DNA from: Glaciimonas sp.
GTDB taxonomy: Bacteria; Pseudomonadota; Gammaproteobacteria; Burkholderiales; Burkholderiaceae_D
Direction of reading: 5' to 3'
Length of the DNA stretch: 64,000 bases
NCBI GenBank assembly: GCA_012927585.1
Contig: JABBOY010000022.1
Location: 223,653-287,652, forward strand
This document shows, one piece after another, positions 1-8,974 of the stretch. Made by a program: the position numbers and the translations under genes. The notes beneath the pieces are model-generated. The model had not been told where the DNA came from. It saw only the letters and a list, made by a program, of their open reading frames with translations, and did no database searches. Each line of letters opens with the position of its first letter. Position 1 is the first letter of the stretch.

Positions 1-19
1 GTGTCTCGATCACATCTCC

Positions 20-148
20 TCAAAAACACAAATAAATCCGATTCGCCAGATCCAGCACGAAGCCGGGTTGCAAGTAAGCAGCAAAAATCAGCGCCAGCAA
101 TGCTATCCCGGCGATGCCTAACAAAATACGCTGAAGGCCTTGTTTCAT
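20..148 (-). CDS. Small hydrophobic membrane peptide (42 aa), unknown function
   Basis: A 42-codon reading frame begins with ATG at 148 and ends with TGA at 20–22. The translation opens MKQGLQRILLGIAGIALLAL and ends LANRIYLCF. Residues 7–25 form one uninterrupted hydrophobic stretch, so a single-pass inner-membrane peptide or an uncleaved signal anchor is likely. A weak AGGG lies about 8 bases before the ATG. The stop codon runs into a GAGGAG sequence, which suggests that another gene starts just beyond the window edge and is co-transcribed. I do not recognise a named family; the function is unknown. Confidence 0.55.
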   Translation of the reverse strand: MKQGLQRILLGIAGIALLALIFAAYLQPGFVLDLANRIYLCF

Positions 149-175
149 GTGCCGACCCTATCGAATTACATTCAA

Positions 176-1399
176 TCAAGCCATTGCGGGCTGCGAGCGC
201 GCAATGGTTTTCTCGTTAATAGGCAAGTTGATCAGTGCCGCGAACAGGCCCAGCGCGATAGTAATCATCCAGACCATATTGTAATTTCCCTGTTTCGTGA
301 ACAGGAAACCACCCAGCCAGACGCCCAGAAAACTGCCAATCTGATGCGACAAAAAAACAAAGCCGGACAGCATCGACAGGTAGCGCACGCCGAAGATTCC
401 GGCAATCACGCCGTTGGTCAGCGGTACGGTTGATAGCCACAGAAACCCCATCGAGCCGGCAAATGCATACACGGTCCATTGCGACAGCGGCGCTAGCAGG
501 AACAGGCTGATGACGATTGTGCGAGTGAAATAAATTCCCGACAGTAGGTAGCGCTTGGGGTACTTCCCGCCCAGCTTCCCGGCCGCAAAGGAGCCGAAAA
601 TATTGAACAGACCGATCAGGGCCAGCGCGATTACCCCAACATTGGGGTCGAGCATTCCTTTGTCTTTCAGGTAGGCCGGCATGTGGAGTCCAATGAACAT
701 GAGCTGAAAACCGCAGACGAAATAACCCGACACCAAGTACAGGAAAGGGCGGTAGCCAAACGCTTCGCGAGTCGCCTCAGAGATGCTTTGCTGGGGTTCG
801 CTGGAGTGAACAAACGCAGGTTCGCGCAAGCGCAGCGCCATCGGAATGATGACCAGCAGCACCAGCGCGGCCAGCAGATAGAACGCATTTTGCCAGCCGG
901 AGATCGAGATCATCCGCTGCTCGACCGGCATCAGCATGAATTGCCCAAGCGAACTGGCGGCACCTGAAATGCCGAATGCCATCGAACGTTTTTCGGCCGG
1001 CGCGATGCGCGCGATGATGCCGCTGACTGCACCGAATCCGGTACAAGCAAGCCCGCCCCCAACCAGAACCCCGGAGCCAAGAATGAACAGCGTTGGCTCA
1101 CTCACCAACGCCATCCATAGCATGCCGGCCGCATACAGCAAGGCGCCGACGATGACCACCCGCATGGTGCCGTAACGATCGGCCGTCATCCCGGCAATCG
1201 GCCCGAAAACGCCCCACATCAGGTTTTGCAGCGCCATTGCCAGCGAATAAGTCTCGCGAGTCCAGCCCTGGGCCTGCGAAATCGGCTGCAGCCAAAAACC
1301 GAAGCCATGCCGAACCCCCATTGCGATGGACAGGATCAGGCCGGTGGCGATCAGAATGGTTTTTAGTTCGGGGGCGCGGGTAGCGCGGGCATATTGCAT
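176..1399 (-). CDS. Major facilitator superfamily transporter
   Basis: This 407-residue protein has the length and about 12 hydrophobic helices of an MFS_1 permease in the inner membrane. The first helix is followed by FGFWLQPISQAQGW, and the loop between helices 2 and 3 carries GMTADRYGTMRVV, the usual MFS D-R-x-G signature. I chose the ATG at 1397–1399 because the upstream extension of the open frame (to 1462) is Cys/Arg-rich and unlike a transporter N-terminus. Families with this appearance move small organic anions by proton-coupled symport or antiport, but the substrate cannot be read from the sequence. It stands 27 bases downstream of the 42-residue peptide gene's start, in the same orientation, so the two may be co-transcribed. 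Confidence 0.85.
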   Translation of the reverse strand: MQYARATRAPELKTILIATGLILSIAMGVRHGFGFWLQPISQAQGWTRETYSLAMALQNLMWGVFGPIAGMTADRYGTMRVVIVGALLYAAGMLWMALVSEPTLFILGSGVLVGGGLACTGFGAVSGIIARIAPAEKRSMAFGISGAASSLGQFMLMPVEQRMISISGWQNAFYLLAALVLLVIIPMALRLREPAFVHSSEPQQSISEATREAFGYRPFLYLVSGYFVCGFQLMFIGLHMPAYLKDKGMLDPNVGVIALALIGLFNIFGSFAAGKLGGKYPKRYLLSGIYFTRTIVISLFLLAPLSQWTVYAFAGSMGFLWLSTVPLTNGVIAGIFGVRYLSMLSGFVFLSHQIGSFLGVWLGGFLFTKQGNYNMVWMITIALGLFAALINLPINEKTIARSQPAMA

Positions 1400-1603
1400 G
1401 GCGTTAACCGTTCGGCAAAAAAACCAGTGTAGCGCAAAGCGCCGCACAGAGGTGCCGCACACCCACCGTATCTGGAGCCGGGAAACAAATTTATCAGACG
1501 CTTTATGCCGATCGAACCGCCAGATCCAGCTTGCTCATCGTATGTAGCCGGCACCCCGTATTCAGAAAACAACCATGGTATTGATCATACTAACGGGATT
1601 CAA

Positions 1604-1768
1604 TCAGCGACCGTACATTTCAGAGTTGCCGTTCATGCCATTTGTCGTCATCGAAGATGGCGGCGTCATTGATGATGAAGATGGCATTGATGACGATGGC
1701 ATCATGGAGCCACAAGCAGTAACAATCCATGCGCACAGCACAACGGCAATCCATTTAGTAATTTTCAT
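1604..1768 (-). CDS. Tiny Ser/Met/Pro-rich lipoprotein (54 aa)
   Basis: An ATG at 1766–1768 opens a 54-codon frame ending in TGA at 1604–1606. The start MKITKWIAVVLCAWIVTACG is a classic lipoprotein signal: two lysines, a hydrophobic core and the lipobox VTAC with Cys19 as the lipidated residue. The mature part is only about 36 residues and is almost entirely Ser, Met, Pro, Thr, Asn and Gly, with repeats of the form SSMPSSS and PPSSM. A GAGAG sequence lies about 7 bases upstream of the start. No catalytic domain is possible at this size; small lipoproteins of this style are often envelope-stress or structural factors, but the role here is unknown. An open frame on the opposite strand (1575–1793) is its antisense shadow. 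Confidence 0.72.
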   Translation of the reverse strand: MKITKWIAVVLCAWIVTACGSMMPSSSMPSSSSMTPPSSMTTNGMNGNSEMYGR

Positions 1769-2096
1769 AATAATCTCTCATAAGAAGGTTTAGGTTCAAA
1801 GCACACTCCATTCATGAATAAGTGAATGCATGTGGCGTTTTGAGCGCTGCATCTGTCAAAGGTTCGGTCAGAAAATCGGCTAGAGCTTTAGCCTTTGATC
1901 TACATCAAACAAGCAAGTCCTGCAAACTGCGCGAGCGATTTTTTTCCGTAGACGAACCGCATCGCTTCACCCTGTGCCGCTTGCAAGAGGGCATTGGAAT
2001 CCATTCGCATCTCAGAATTTAAGGCGGCAGAACGCCGCCAGTAGGATGGGCTAAAATCAGATTACTCTAGGAGTATTAATTTTAAATTCAGTAAAA
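1769..2096. other. Gene-free interval upstream of the lipoprotein gene
   Basis: No convincing coding frame was found on either strand. The interval holds a perfect FNR/Anr-type box (1895–1908), a GGCGGC/GCCGCC hairpin (2023–2039) and the short palindrome-like sequence around 2064–2076. It should contain the promoter of the small lipoprotein gene, but I could not assign convincing -35 and -10 elements. Confidence 0.5.
1895..1908. promoter_or_regulatory. Perfect FNR/Anr-type half-site dyad
   Basis: The sequence TTGATCTACATCAA matches the FNR/Anr consensus TTGAT-N4-ATCAA at every fixed position. It lies 127 bases upstream of the small lipoprotein start and is palindromic, so it does not indicate a direction. 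I could not find a good -10 element at the spacing of an FNR class II promoter on either side, so the regulated transcript is uncertain. Confidence 0.45.
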
Positions 2097-2139
2097 ATAT
2101 GCGGAGAGTACCGTATTTTTTAGCATACTCCCCGCATAT
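2097..2139 (-). terminator. Intrinsic terminator downstream of topB
   Basis: Two 14-base arms (2097–2110 and 2126–2139) pair with one mismatch around a 15-base loop. Read on the minus strand, the stem is followed by a run of T residues. It lies 33 bases past the topB stop codon, the expected place for the end of the smg–topB transcript. Confidence 0.75.
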
Positions 2140-2171
2140 TAATATAAAAGAAAATCCCTGCGTAATGCGTT

Positions 2172-4796
2172 TCAAGCGGTTTTTTTGGAGGCCGCTTTGC
2201 GTACTGCAGGTTTTGCGGCGGCGTTCCTGACTGCCGGTTTTTTGGCCACCGGCTTTGCTGCTGCGTCCGTTTGCACATCCGTTTTTGCGTCTGCTGCTGC
2301 AATCTTGCCTTTAGCCGGCGCTTTGGGCTTGCGCTCTTCGAACTCGAAGCTGACCTTGCCATCCTTGCCCTTGACCAGAAAAGCCTTGAATGGGCGGCGG
2401 GTGCGCTGCGAAATGAAGCCTGGCAACAAATCGGTTTTGCCTTCAGTCAATAGCTTGACCATTTGTTCAGGCAAGATCTCTTGCTGCAAGATGATGCGCC
2501 CACTACGAAAATCGCAGGTTTTCGGCTTGGCGACGGTCTTTTCACAGACGTAACCCAAGCCTAATTCGTACACGCCGCTACCGCATTTTGGGCAAGCGCC
2601 GAGTACAGTCTGGCCGGTGAAATCGACGCCTTCGCCATCTTCGGATTCATCGTTCTGACCGAAGTCGAATTCCATCTTTTGATTCTTGTGCTCTTCGTCG
2701 GCGACGATGCGCAGGATGGCGGCAAACGGGCGTCCCATCTTGGAGCGGAAACCTTGCAACGGGCCGATGGTGCGATTGGCCAACAACGTTTCCACCTCGG
2801 ACACCTCGAACTGACGGCTACCGGGGGTTTTGGAGATCGAGAATTCGCATTTGGTGCAGGCAAAACGGCGATAGTTTTCTTTCACCACGCTGCCGCAGTT
2901 TGGGCACGGCGTAGTTAGCGTCGCGTAATTTCCGGGTATCGTGTCGTTATCGTATTCCTTGGCGCGCTTGACGATGACTTGCGTCATCTGGGCGATTTCG
3001 CGCATGAATTCTTCACGGCTGATGTTGCCCTTTTCGATTTGCGATAGCTTGTATTCCCACTCGCCTGTCAACTCCGGCGAAGTCAGCTCAGACACGCCGA
3101 GACCGCGCAACAGCGTCATCAACTGGAACGCCTTGGCGGTCGGGATGATTTCGCGCCCTTCGCGCAGAAAGTATTTTTCGCTCAACAAACCTTCAATGAT
3201 GGCGGCGCGCGTGGCCGGCGTGCCGAGGCCCTTGCCAGCCATCGCTTCGCGCAAGCCTTCGTCGTCGAGCAACTTGCCGGCGCCTTCCATCGCCGACAGC
3301 AGCGTGGCTTCCGTGTAGCGCGCAGGCGGTTTGGTGACCAGGCCGTTAGCCGTGATCTTGTCAGTCAAGACTTTTTCACCTTTGGCTACCGGCACCAGAT
3401 TGCCGGAATTTTCGCTATCTTTTTCTGCAATTTCCTTGCCGTAAATCGCCAGCCAGCCGGGGTTTGTCATGACCTTGCCTTCGGTCTTGAACTGGTGGCC
3501 GGAGACTTCGGTGAAACGGGTCGTGACCTGGAATTCGGCCGCCGGGAAGAATACCGCCATGAAGCGCTTGGTCACCAGGTCGTACAGCTTCTGTTCCGGC
3601 TCCGACAGATTCTTCGGCGCTTGCGGGGTCGGGATGATCGCGAAGTGATCCGAAATCTTGCTGTTATCAAAAATCCGCTTGTTCGGCTTGACCCAGCCTT
3701 TATTCAGAATCTGCTTGGCAAACTGGTGATAATTGTTATTTTCCGATACGGTTTCCAGCGTTTGCTTGACAGTGTCGAGATAATCTTCCGGCAGATGGCG
3801 CGAATCGGTTCGTGGGTACGTCAGCACCTTGTGCTTTTCATACAGCGCTTGTGCTAGCCCCAGCGTGTTCTTGGCTGAAAAACCGAAGCGCGAGTTAGCT
3901 TCACGCTGCAGACTGGTCAGGTCGAACAATCCTGGTGCCATTGAGGTAGTCGGCTTCGATTCTTCGCTGACGCTGCCTTGTTTGTTGCGGCAGGCGGCGA
4001 CGATGGATTCGGCGGCGGCTTTGCTCCACAACCGTTCAGCGCGTTTTTCAGGGTCGGTTTCGTCTTTTTTGTGCCTGGTATCCAGCCAGCGACCTTCGTA
4101 AATCCCGGCCGCGCAGACGAATTCGGCGCGCACTTCCCAGAAATCGCGCGGCACGAATTGCTTGATTTTCTCTTCCCGCTCGACCACGATCGACAACGTC
4201 GGGGTCTGCACCCGGCCCACGGTGGTCAGGTAGAAGCCGCCCTCCTTCGAGTTGAAGGCGGTCATCGCGCGGGTGCCGTTGATGCCGATCAGCCAGTCGG
4301 CTTCGGAGCGGCAACGCGCGGCGTCGGCCAGCGGCAACATTTCGGCGTCGCTGCGCAGATGCGTGAAACCGTCGCGGATTGCGCCCGGCGTCATCGATTG
4401 CAGCCACAGGCGCTGGATCGGCTGCTTGGCTTTGGTATGTTGCGCGATCAGGCGGAAAATCAGCTCGCCTTCGCGTCCGGCATCGCAAGCATTAATCAGT
4501 GCGGTGACATCCTTGCGTTTGATCAGTTTGCTGAGTACTTTCAGGCGTGATTCGGTTTTGGCGATCGGATTCAGTGCAAAATACGGCGGAATCATCGGCA
4601 AATGGGCGAAACTCCATTTGCCTCGCTTGACGTCGTGCTCTTCCGGCACCGCGATTTCAAGCAAGTGGCCGACCGCGGAGGACAACACGTACTGGTCGGA
4701 TTCGAAGTACTCATCGTGCTTGGTGAAGCCGCCGATCGTCTTCGCGATATCGTTCGCGACCGAGGGCTTTTCGGCGATGATGAGGGTTTTGGTCAT
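2172..4796 (-). CDS. topB: DNA topoisomerase III
   Basis: This 874-residue type IA topoisomerase passes single DNA strands through transient breaks and resolves recombination and replication intermediates. The N-terminal TOPRIM domain starts TLIIAEKPSVAND (Glu9) and has the metal-binding DAGREGE (Asp105, Glu109). The catalytic tyrosine is Tyr327 in LTYPRTDSRHLP. Two zinc-ribbon-like modules follow, starting with CPNC at residue 631 and CPKC at 735, and the last 50 residues are Lys/Ala-rich, resembling a DNA-binding tail. I chose the ATG at 4794–4796 because the TOPRIM strand begins right there; the open frame extends 43 codons further without homology. The protein is longer than E. coli TopB because of the C-terminal zinc modules, as is common in Burkholderiales. 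It follows smg on the same strand after 193 bases. Confidence 0.95.
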   Translation of the reverse strand: MTKTLIIAEKPSVANDIAKTIGGFTKHDEYFESDQYVLSSAVGHLLEIAVPEEHDVKRGKWSFAHLPMIPPYFALNPIAKTESRLKVLSKLIKRKDVTALINACDAGREGELIFRLIAQHTKAKQPIQRLWLQSMTPGAIRDGFTHLRSDAEMLPLADAARCRSEADWLIGINGTRAMTAFNSKEGGFYLTTVGRVQTPTLSIVVEREEKIKQFVPRDFWEVRAEFVCAAGIYEGRWLDTRHKKDETDPEKRAERLWSKAAAESIVAACRNKQGSVSEESKPTTSMAPGLFDLTSLQREANSRFGFSAKNTLGLAQALYEKHKVLTYPRTDSRHLPEDYLDTVKQTLETVSENNNYHQFAKQILNKGWVKPNKRIFDNSKISDHFAIIPTPQAPKNLSEPEQKLYDLVTKRFMAVFFPAAEFQVTTRFTEVSGHQFKTEGKVMTNPGWLAIYGKEIAEKDSENSGNLVPVAKGEKVLTDKITANGLVTKPPARYTEATLLSAMEGAGKLLDDEGLREAMAGKGLGTPATRAAIIEGLLSEKYFLREGREIIPTAKAFQLMTLLRGLGVSELTSPELTGEWEYKLSQIEKGNISREEFMREIAQMTQVIVKRAKEYDNDTIPGNYATLTTPCPNCGSVVKENYRRFACTKCEFSISKTPGSRQFEVSEVETLLANRTIGPLQGFRSKMGRPFAAILRIVADEEHKNQKMEFDFGQNDESEDGEGVDFTGQTVLGACPKCGSGVYELGLGYVCEKTVAKPKTCDFRSGRIILQQEILPEQMVKLLTEGKTDLLPGFISQRTRRPFKAFLVKGKDGKVSFEFEERKPKAPAKGKIAAADAKTDVQTDAAAKPVAKKPAVRNAAAKPAVRKAASKKTA

Positions 4797-4989
4797 AGGT
4801 ACATTCTCTAATGGGGTACGGATGGGCGCATTTGCACAGGTGCCAAACGACAAAACGCCACTGATATTGCAAATATCGGGATTGTCAAGCGGCCAATGAT
4901 AAGCGCGTTGCAGCAAACTCTGCAAGCGCCCGAGCTCCGATCACCCGGAAAGTACCATTCTGCTACGCAATGCGGCGTTTAATCTGGAT

Positions 4990-5466
4990 TTAGTGCAACC
5001 AGTGCTTTTGCGGCTGGGTATCGTCGGCAAACAGCTCGTCGAAAATCAGCGCATCGGGTTCCTGGCCCTGGCTCCACAGCATCATCAGCACGATGATCTT
5101 GAGCTTGTCGAGCGGCATCGGCGATTCATTCACCGCCAGCGCGCGCTCGATCACAATCTCGCGCTGGTTTGCGTCGAGCACTTTGGCCAACTCCAGAAAC
5201 TGAATGAAACCGATCGCATCCGTCCCCAGCACGTTTGACTCTTGCGCAGGATAGATGCGCAAGCCGAAAGAAAACGCGCTCTGCTGCGGATACGCGTTGG
5301 CGAATGCGTCGGTAGACTCCACCAGATGCCCGAGCCAGTCCAGCGCTTCGGAAATTTCTTCATGTTCAAAGCCGACTGCCGATAATTTCTTGGTCAGCGC
5401 TGCCGCATCAGGGCAGGCTTCCGGCCGATAATACGTTTCGTAGAGATATACAAGTATGTCAAACAT
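4990..5466 (-). CDS. smg: Smg family protein (DUF494)
   Basis: A 158-residue soluble protein beginning [13 protein letters not shown], the hallmark start of the Smg/DUF494 family. The length matches the family. Its biochemical role is not established; the name comes from linkage to dprA (smf). The start is supported by AGGAG eight bases upstream. In many proteobacteria smg lies beside dprA and close to def–fmt and a topoisomerase-type gene; here topB is present downstream, but dprA is missing and the upstream neighbour is a REC protein gene 123 bases away. Confidence 0.93.
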   Translation of the reverse strand: MFDILVYLYETYYRPEACPDAAALTKKLSAVGFEHEEISEALDWLGHLVESTDAFANAYPQQSAFSFGLRIYPAQESNVLGTDAIGFIQFLELAKVLDANQREIVIERALAVNESPMPLDKLKIIVLMMLWSQGQEPDALIFDELFADDTQPQKHWLH

Positions 5467-5589
5467 GGCTCTACTCCTGTGTTAGGGTTGCTTCGACACC
5501 AGCAAGGACTCTTGCGCCAACACTATGTCACATTATCGTGAAAACCGCGATCAGCTCCTGGCAGTTAGCCGGATTTACAAAGAATCCGC

Positions 5590-6120
5590 TTAATCCAGCA
5601 TCACCGAACCGTCTAAGCCCCAGCGCACTTTCGTAATGCCCGGCTCTTCCTCTTCCAGACGCCGCGCTTCCAGTGCTTGCGGTGTCAACACGCCACGTTG
5701 CACACGCACCGCATCAGCCAAGCGCCTATCTTCCATTATCTTGTCCCTGCGCTCTAGCGAGAGCCGGACGATTTCTTCCAATTCTGTGGCAGTCCAGGGC
5801 TTGGTGATATACCGGAATACCTCAGCCCGGTTCACCGCATTCATGATCGTGCCAAAATCGGCAGAAGCACTGAGCATCAAGCGAGTCGCATCCGGTTGCG
5901 CGTCCCGTACCTGTTCCAGAAAATCCACGCCATTCATTTGCGGCATATTAAAATCCGCAATGACTACATCAAAAGCGACTTCCCTTACGCGCTGCAAGGC
6001 TTGCTGCGGGTCGGTATGCAGCTCTACCAGAAAGTCTTCATCCCGAATCTTCTGGCGGAGCATGCGCCGCAATGCCTGCAAGATATTTATTTCGTCATCC
6101 ACCAATAAAAAACGTCGCAT
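5590..6120 (-). CDS. Single-domain response regulator (REC only)
   Basis: This 176-residue protein has a receiver domain at about residues 1–125: acidic pair in LLVDDE, phospho-acceptor Asp56 in VVIADFNMP, Ser in the switch position of LMLSASAD, and the conserved YITKPW lysine. The remaining 50 residues are charged and helical and hold no known output domain. The start at 6118–6120 is chosen over one ten codons upstream because a G-rich ribosome-binding sequence precedes it and the REC strand begins there. It overlaps the end of the upstream REC/HD gene by 26 bases, which indicates translational coupling. It is probably a phosphate shuttle or sink for the kinase encoded two genes upstream, a role inferred from context. 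Confidence 0.85.
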   Translation of the reverse strand: MRRFLLVDDEINILQALRRMLRQKIRDEDFLVELHTDPQQALQRVREVAFDVVIADFNMPQMNGVDFLEQVRDAQPDATRLMLSASADFGTIMNAVNRAEVFRYITKPWTATELEEIVRLSLERRDKIMEDRRLADAVRVQRGVLTPQALEARRLEEEEPGITKVRWGLDGSVMLD

Positions 6121-7453
6121 TACCCCCCCGATCCAGACGAATGCTGACACTTAAACGTGTGCCGCTTATTTTTTCAAAATCCAGAATCTGCTGGATCAGC
6201 CGTTCACCAAGCACATGATCTGCTGAAAGCAACAGAATGCCGTCCTGACTAATCAAATCTTGCGACAGTACCATCCCCGGCAGCAATGTAAGCGGGGCCA
6301 GGACAATTTCGCGTGCCACGGTCTCGTCTTCGTTTTTATTTAGTACGCCATTAAATGCATTGACGACTTCAGGGTCATAACGCGTTCCACTACCTTGCGT
6401 GATGCTGACTCTGGCTTGCTCGGGCTGAAAACGACGCTGCACCAGGTTGCCGATCTGGAGACTATCGTAATCGCTGGACAGGGCAAGGATACGCGCACCT
6501 ATCGGTATCGCTTCGGCGCCAAGCGCATCGGGAAAACCGGTACCGTCGAAACATTCCAGTTGCGCGCGCAATATCTTGGCCGCACCGCGCAAATCCTCCA
6601 GCGGCATGAGCAATTGCTCTCCCCGTACAGGAAATTTCCGATAGGTTGCCAGATTGTCACCAGCCATAACGCTCACCGGCATCGTCAGCATTTCATCGGA
6701 GAAACCAATTTTCCCGATATCGATCATCAAGCCGGCAATAAATATTTCTTGCAGCGCCTGCCCCTCCATCCCCATTTTGATTCCAATTTTTCGTGATAAA
6801 TCGGCCACACGGCGCGAGTGGCCGGCCAAATGGCCGCCACGCATTTCAATTAAATTGGAAAACACTTTGATCGAGATCAAAAAACTGGTCTTGAGCTTCT
6901 CGTTAGCGCCCCGCAAGGCGTCGTTTGCCTGGTTCAGAGCGGCAGTACGCTCACGGACTTTTTCCTCAAGATTGGCGTTCAAAGCTTTCAATTCATTGTT
7001 CTGGCGCTGCGTCAATTCTTCCAAACGCAGTTTTTCGTTCTGCAGTACCTTGCGTTCCAGCGCATCGCGCACGACCAGCAACATGTCGTTGTCATCCCAC
7101 GGCTTCGTGATATAGCGATAAATCTCGCCTCTGTTGATGGCCTCGATAATCGAACTTACATCTGCATAGCCGGTCAATAGGATACGAATCGTGTCCGGCC
7201 AGCGGGTGCGCACCAGCTCCAGAAAATGGGCCCCATCCATTTCCGGCATGCGCATATCGGAGATGACCAAATCAACGGCTTCCGTTGCCAGCACTTGCAA
7301 ACCGGCATGCCCACTTTCGGCAACCAGCACGCGATAGCCTTTTGCCCGGAACAAGCGGCGCAGCGCAGACAGGATGTTCGGCTCATCATCGACGCACAAT
7401 AAGGTCGATTGATTTGCTTCCGCCTCAGTTGACAAGTACGCGACGTTGGTCAT
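6095..7453 (-). CDS. Response regulator with degenerate HD-GYP domain
   Basis: The 452-residue protein is built like RpfG: a REC domain (about 15–135; phospho-acceptor Asp66 in VISDMRMP), a coiled coil (135–190), an HD-GYP-like domain (190–385) and a C-terminal module with LLPGMVLSQDL. The HD-GYP metal site is eroded. The HD pair reads Ile244-Asp245 in GLMIDIGKIG, the downstream HHE motif reads QLE (298–300), and GYP reads GFP. Known active HD-GYP enzymes hydrolyse c-di-GMP using these histidines, so this copy is probably non-catalytic and may bind ligand or partner proteins. Start and stop overlap the neighbours (ATGA with the kinase gene, 26 bases with the REC gene). Confidence 0.88.
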   Translation of the reverse strand: MTNVAYLSTEAEANQSTLLCVDDEPNILSALRRLFRAKGYRVLVAESGHAGLQVLATEAVDLVISDMRMPEMDGAHFLELVRTRWPDTIRILLTGYADVSSIIEAINRGEIYRYITKPWDDNDMLLVVRDALERKVLQNEKLRLEELTQRQNNELKALNANLEEKVRERTAALNQANDALRGANEKLKTSFLISIKVFSNLIEMRGGHLAGHSRRVADLSRKIGIKMGMEGQALQEIFIAGLMIDIGKIGFSDEMLTMPVSVMAGDNLATYRKFPVRGEQLLMPLEDLRGAAKILRAQLECFDGTGFPDALGAEAIPIGARILALSSDYDSLQIGNLVQRRFQPEQARVSITQGSGTRYDPEVVNAFNGVLNKNEDETVAREIVLAPLTLLPGMVLSQDLISQDGILLLSADHVLGERLIQQILDFEKISGTRLSVSIRLDRGGNATFFIGG

Positions 7454-8970
7454 GCTGTTTCACCACCCTCTGTGTTCTTTTTTTCGGTATGATGGATCGG
7501 CCACATGATGCGAAATGTGGCACCGACGCCACATTGGCTTTTGACTTCTATGCTGCCATCATGCTTTTGCATGATGCCGTACGAAAGCGACAGGCCAAGC
7601 CCGGTTCCCTTGCCTATCGCCTTGGTCGTAAAAAATGGATCAAAAATACGCGTCAGGTTCTCTTCCGAAATCCCGTTCCCATTATCTTCGATCTCAATCC
7701 AGACTTTCTCCTCCATTGTTCCACTACGGATAGTGATTTTTCCACGCGCCTTACCCATCGCATTGGCGGCATTCAGCACCAAGTTCATGATCACCTGATT
7801 AATCTGCGAGGGCAGGCATTCAACCTCAGGAATATCGCCGTATTCCTTGACGACGTCGGCTTTGTATTTAACTTCGTTACTGACAATATTGAGCGTGGAT
7901 TCGATACCTTGATGCAGGTTTGCCCATTGCCATTCCTGGTTTTCGTCCACCCTGGAAAAATCTTTCAGGTCCTGCACGATTTTTCTTACGCGCGCAATGC
8001 CTTCCTTGGATTCACGCATCAGGGCCGGGATATCTTCTTTCAGGAACGCCAGTTCCACTTGTTCGCGCACACTCTTGATTTTTGCTGCGACTTCAGCGGA
8101 CACTATCTCCGGCTCGGCTGCCTCATAGGCGGCAAGCATCCGAAACATTCCCTCCAGATATTTCTCAAGCGTACTAAAATTTGAAAAAATATAGCCTATC
8201 GGGTTATTAATCTCATGCGCGACACCGGCCGCCAGATGGCCAATTGAAGCCAGTTTTTCGGATTGTAAAAGTTGCTGCTGCGCCATCGACAGCTTGGCAT
8301 TGAGCGCCGTCAATTGGGTATTGCGACGCTGGGTATCGGCATCTGTTTTTTTACGGATTCGGATATCCTCGGCAAGTTTCAGATTTGCATCCGCCAACTG
8401 GCATGTGCGGCATTCCACCACGCGTTCCAGATCAACCTGCGCCCGGCGCAAGGCTTCTTCGGCAATGCGCCGTTCCGAAACATCTTGCAGCGTCTCGATC
8501 GCACCGACTACTTGCCCATGAAGATTACGCAATGGCGCCGCTGTAAAATGCAACCACAATCCGTTATTGCCCAGTTGTGGGAAAAAATCCTCAGCCTCGA
8601 ATGCATCCTGAATCAAGTTGGAACGCTTGAATTTATCCTGGTAATACGTGTCGAGCATCGATTCCAGACTATTGGATACAATCAGGTCCGCCAACACCGG
8701 TCGCTGTTCCGTGTAAAACGGCATCCAGTGATTGCTCGTTCCTATCATTTCTGAAGCCGACACTCCGAACAAATACTCGCAGGCACGATTCCAGTGCGTA
8801 ATGATATGGTCGGCATTAATGACGAAAGTGGCAACCGGATTGCCATCAAAAAATGTCGAGAGCGCGGGCGCCGAAAGCCCTTGTGAAAAATCGGCCACAC
8901 CCTGCGTCTCAGCAGTATCGTTTTCAGCACTTGCCATGGATAGCCTTGCGTCAATATTATTAGTCTGCAT
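7450..8970 (-). CDS. Soluble PAS-domain histidine kinase
   Basis: This 506-residue kinase has no membrane segment. Order of parts: a variable N-terminus, a PAS domain (about 35–165, ending in the PAC-like ETLQDVSERR), a coiled coil (170–240), a dimerisation/phosphotransfer helix with His252 in GVAHEINNP, and an ATPase domain with N-box QVIMNLVLNAANAM, G1 box IEDNGNGI and the G2 box [14 protein letters not shown]. It should autophosphorylate and pass phosphate to one or more of the three REC domains encoded around it. The stop codon overlaps the start of the REC/HD gene (ATGA), so production of sensor and regulator is coupled. The C-terminal half is clearly paralogous to the kinase at 14992–16668. 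Confidence 0.9.
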   Translation of the reverse strand: MQTNNIDARLSMASAENDTAETQGVADFSQGLSAPALSTFFDGNPVATFVINADHIITHWNRACEYLFGVSASEMIGTSNHWMPFYTEQRPVLADLIVSNSLESMLDTYYQDKFKRSNLIQDAFEAEDFFPQLGNNGLWLHFTAAPLRNLHGQVVGAIETLQDVSERRIAEEALRRAQVDLERVVECRTCQLADANLKLAEDIRIRKKTDADTQRRNTQLTALNAKLSMAQQQLLQSEKLASIGHLAAGVAHEINNPIGYIFSNFSTLEKYLEGMFRMLAAYEAAEPEIVSAEVAAKIKSVREQVELAFLKEDIPALMRESKEGIARVRKIVQDLKDFSRVDENQEWQWANLHQGIESTLNIVSNEVKYKADVVKEYGDIPEVECLPSQINQVIMNLVLNAANAMGKARGKITIRSGTMEEKVWIEIEDNGNGISEENLTRIFDPFFTTKAIGKGTGLGLSLSYGIMQKHDGSIEVKSQCGVGATFRIMWPIHHTEKKNTEGGETA

Positions 8971-8974
8971 GCCA

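Noticed and set aside
1575..1793. Acidic 72-codon plus-strand frame
   Set aside because: It is antisense to the small lipoprotein gene, whose lipobox and ribosome-binding site make the minus-strand reading far more convincing.
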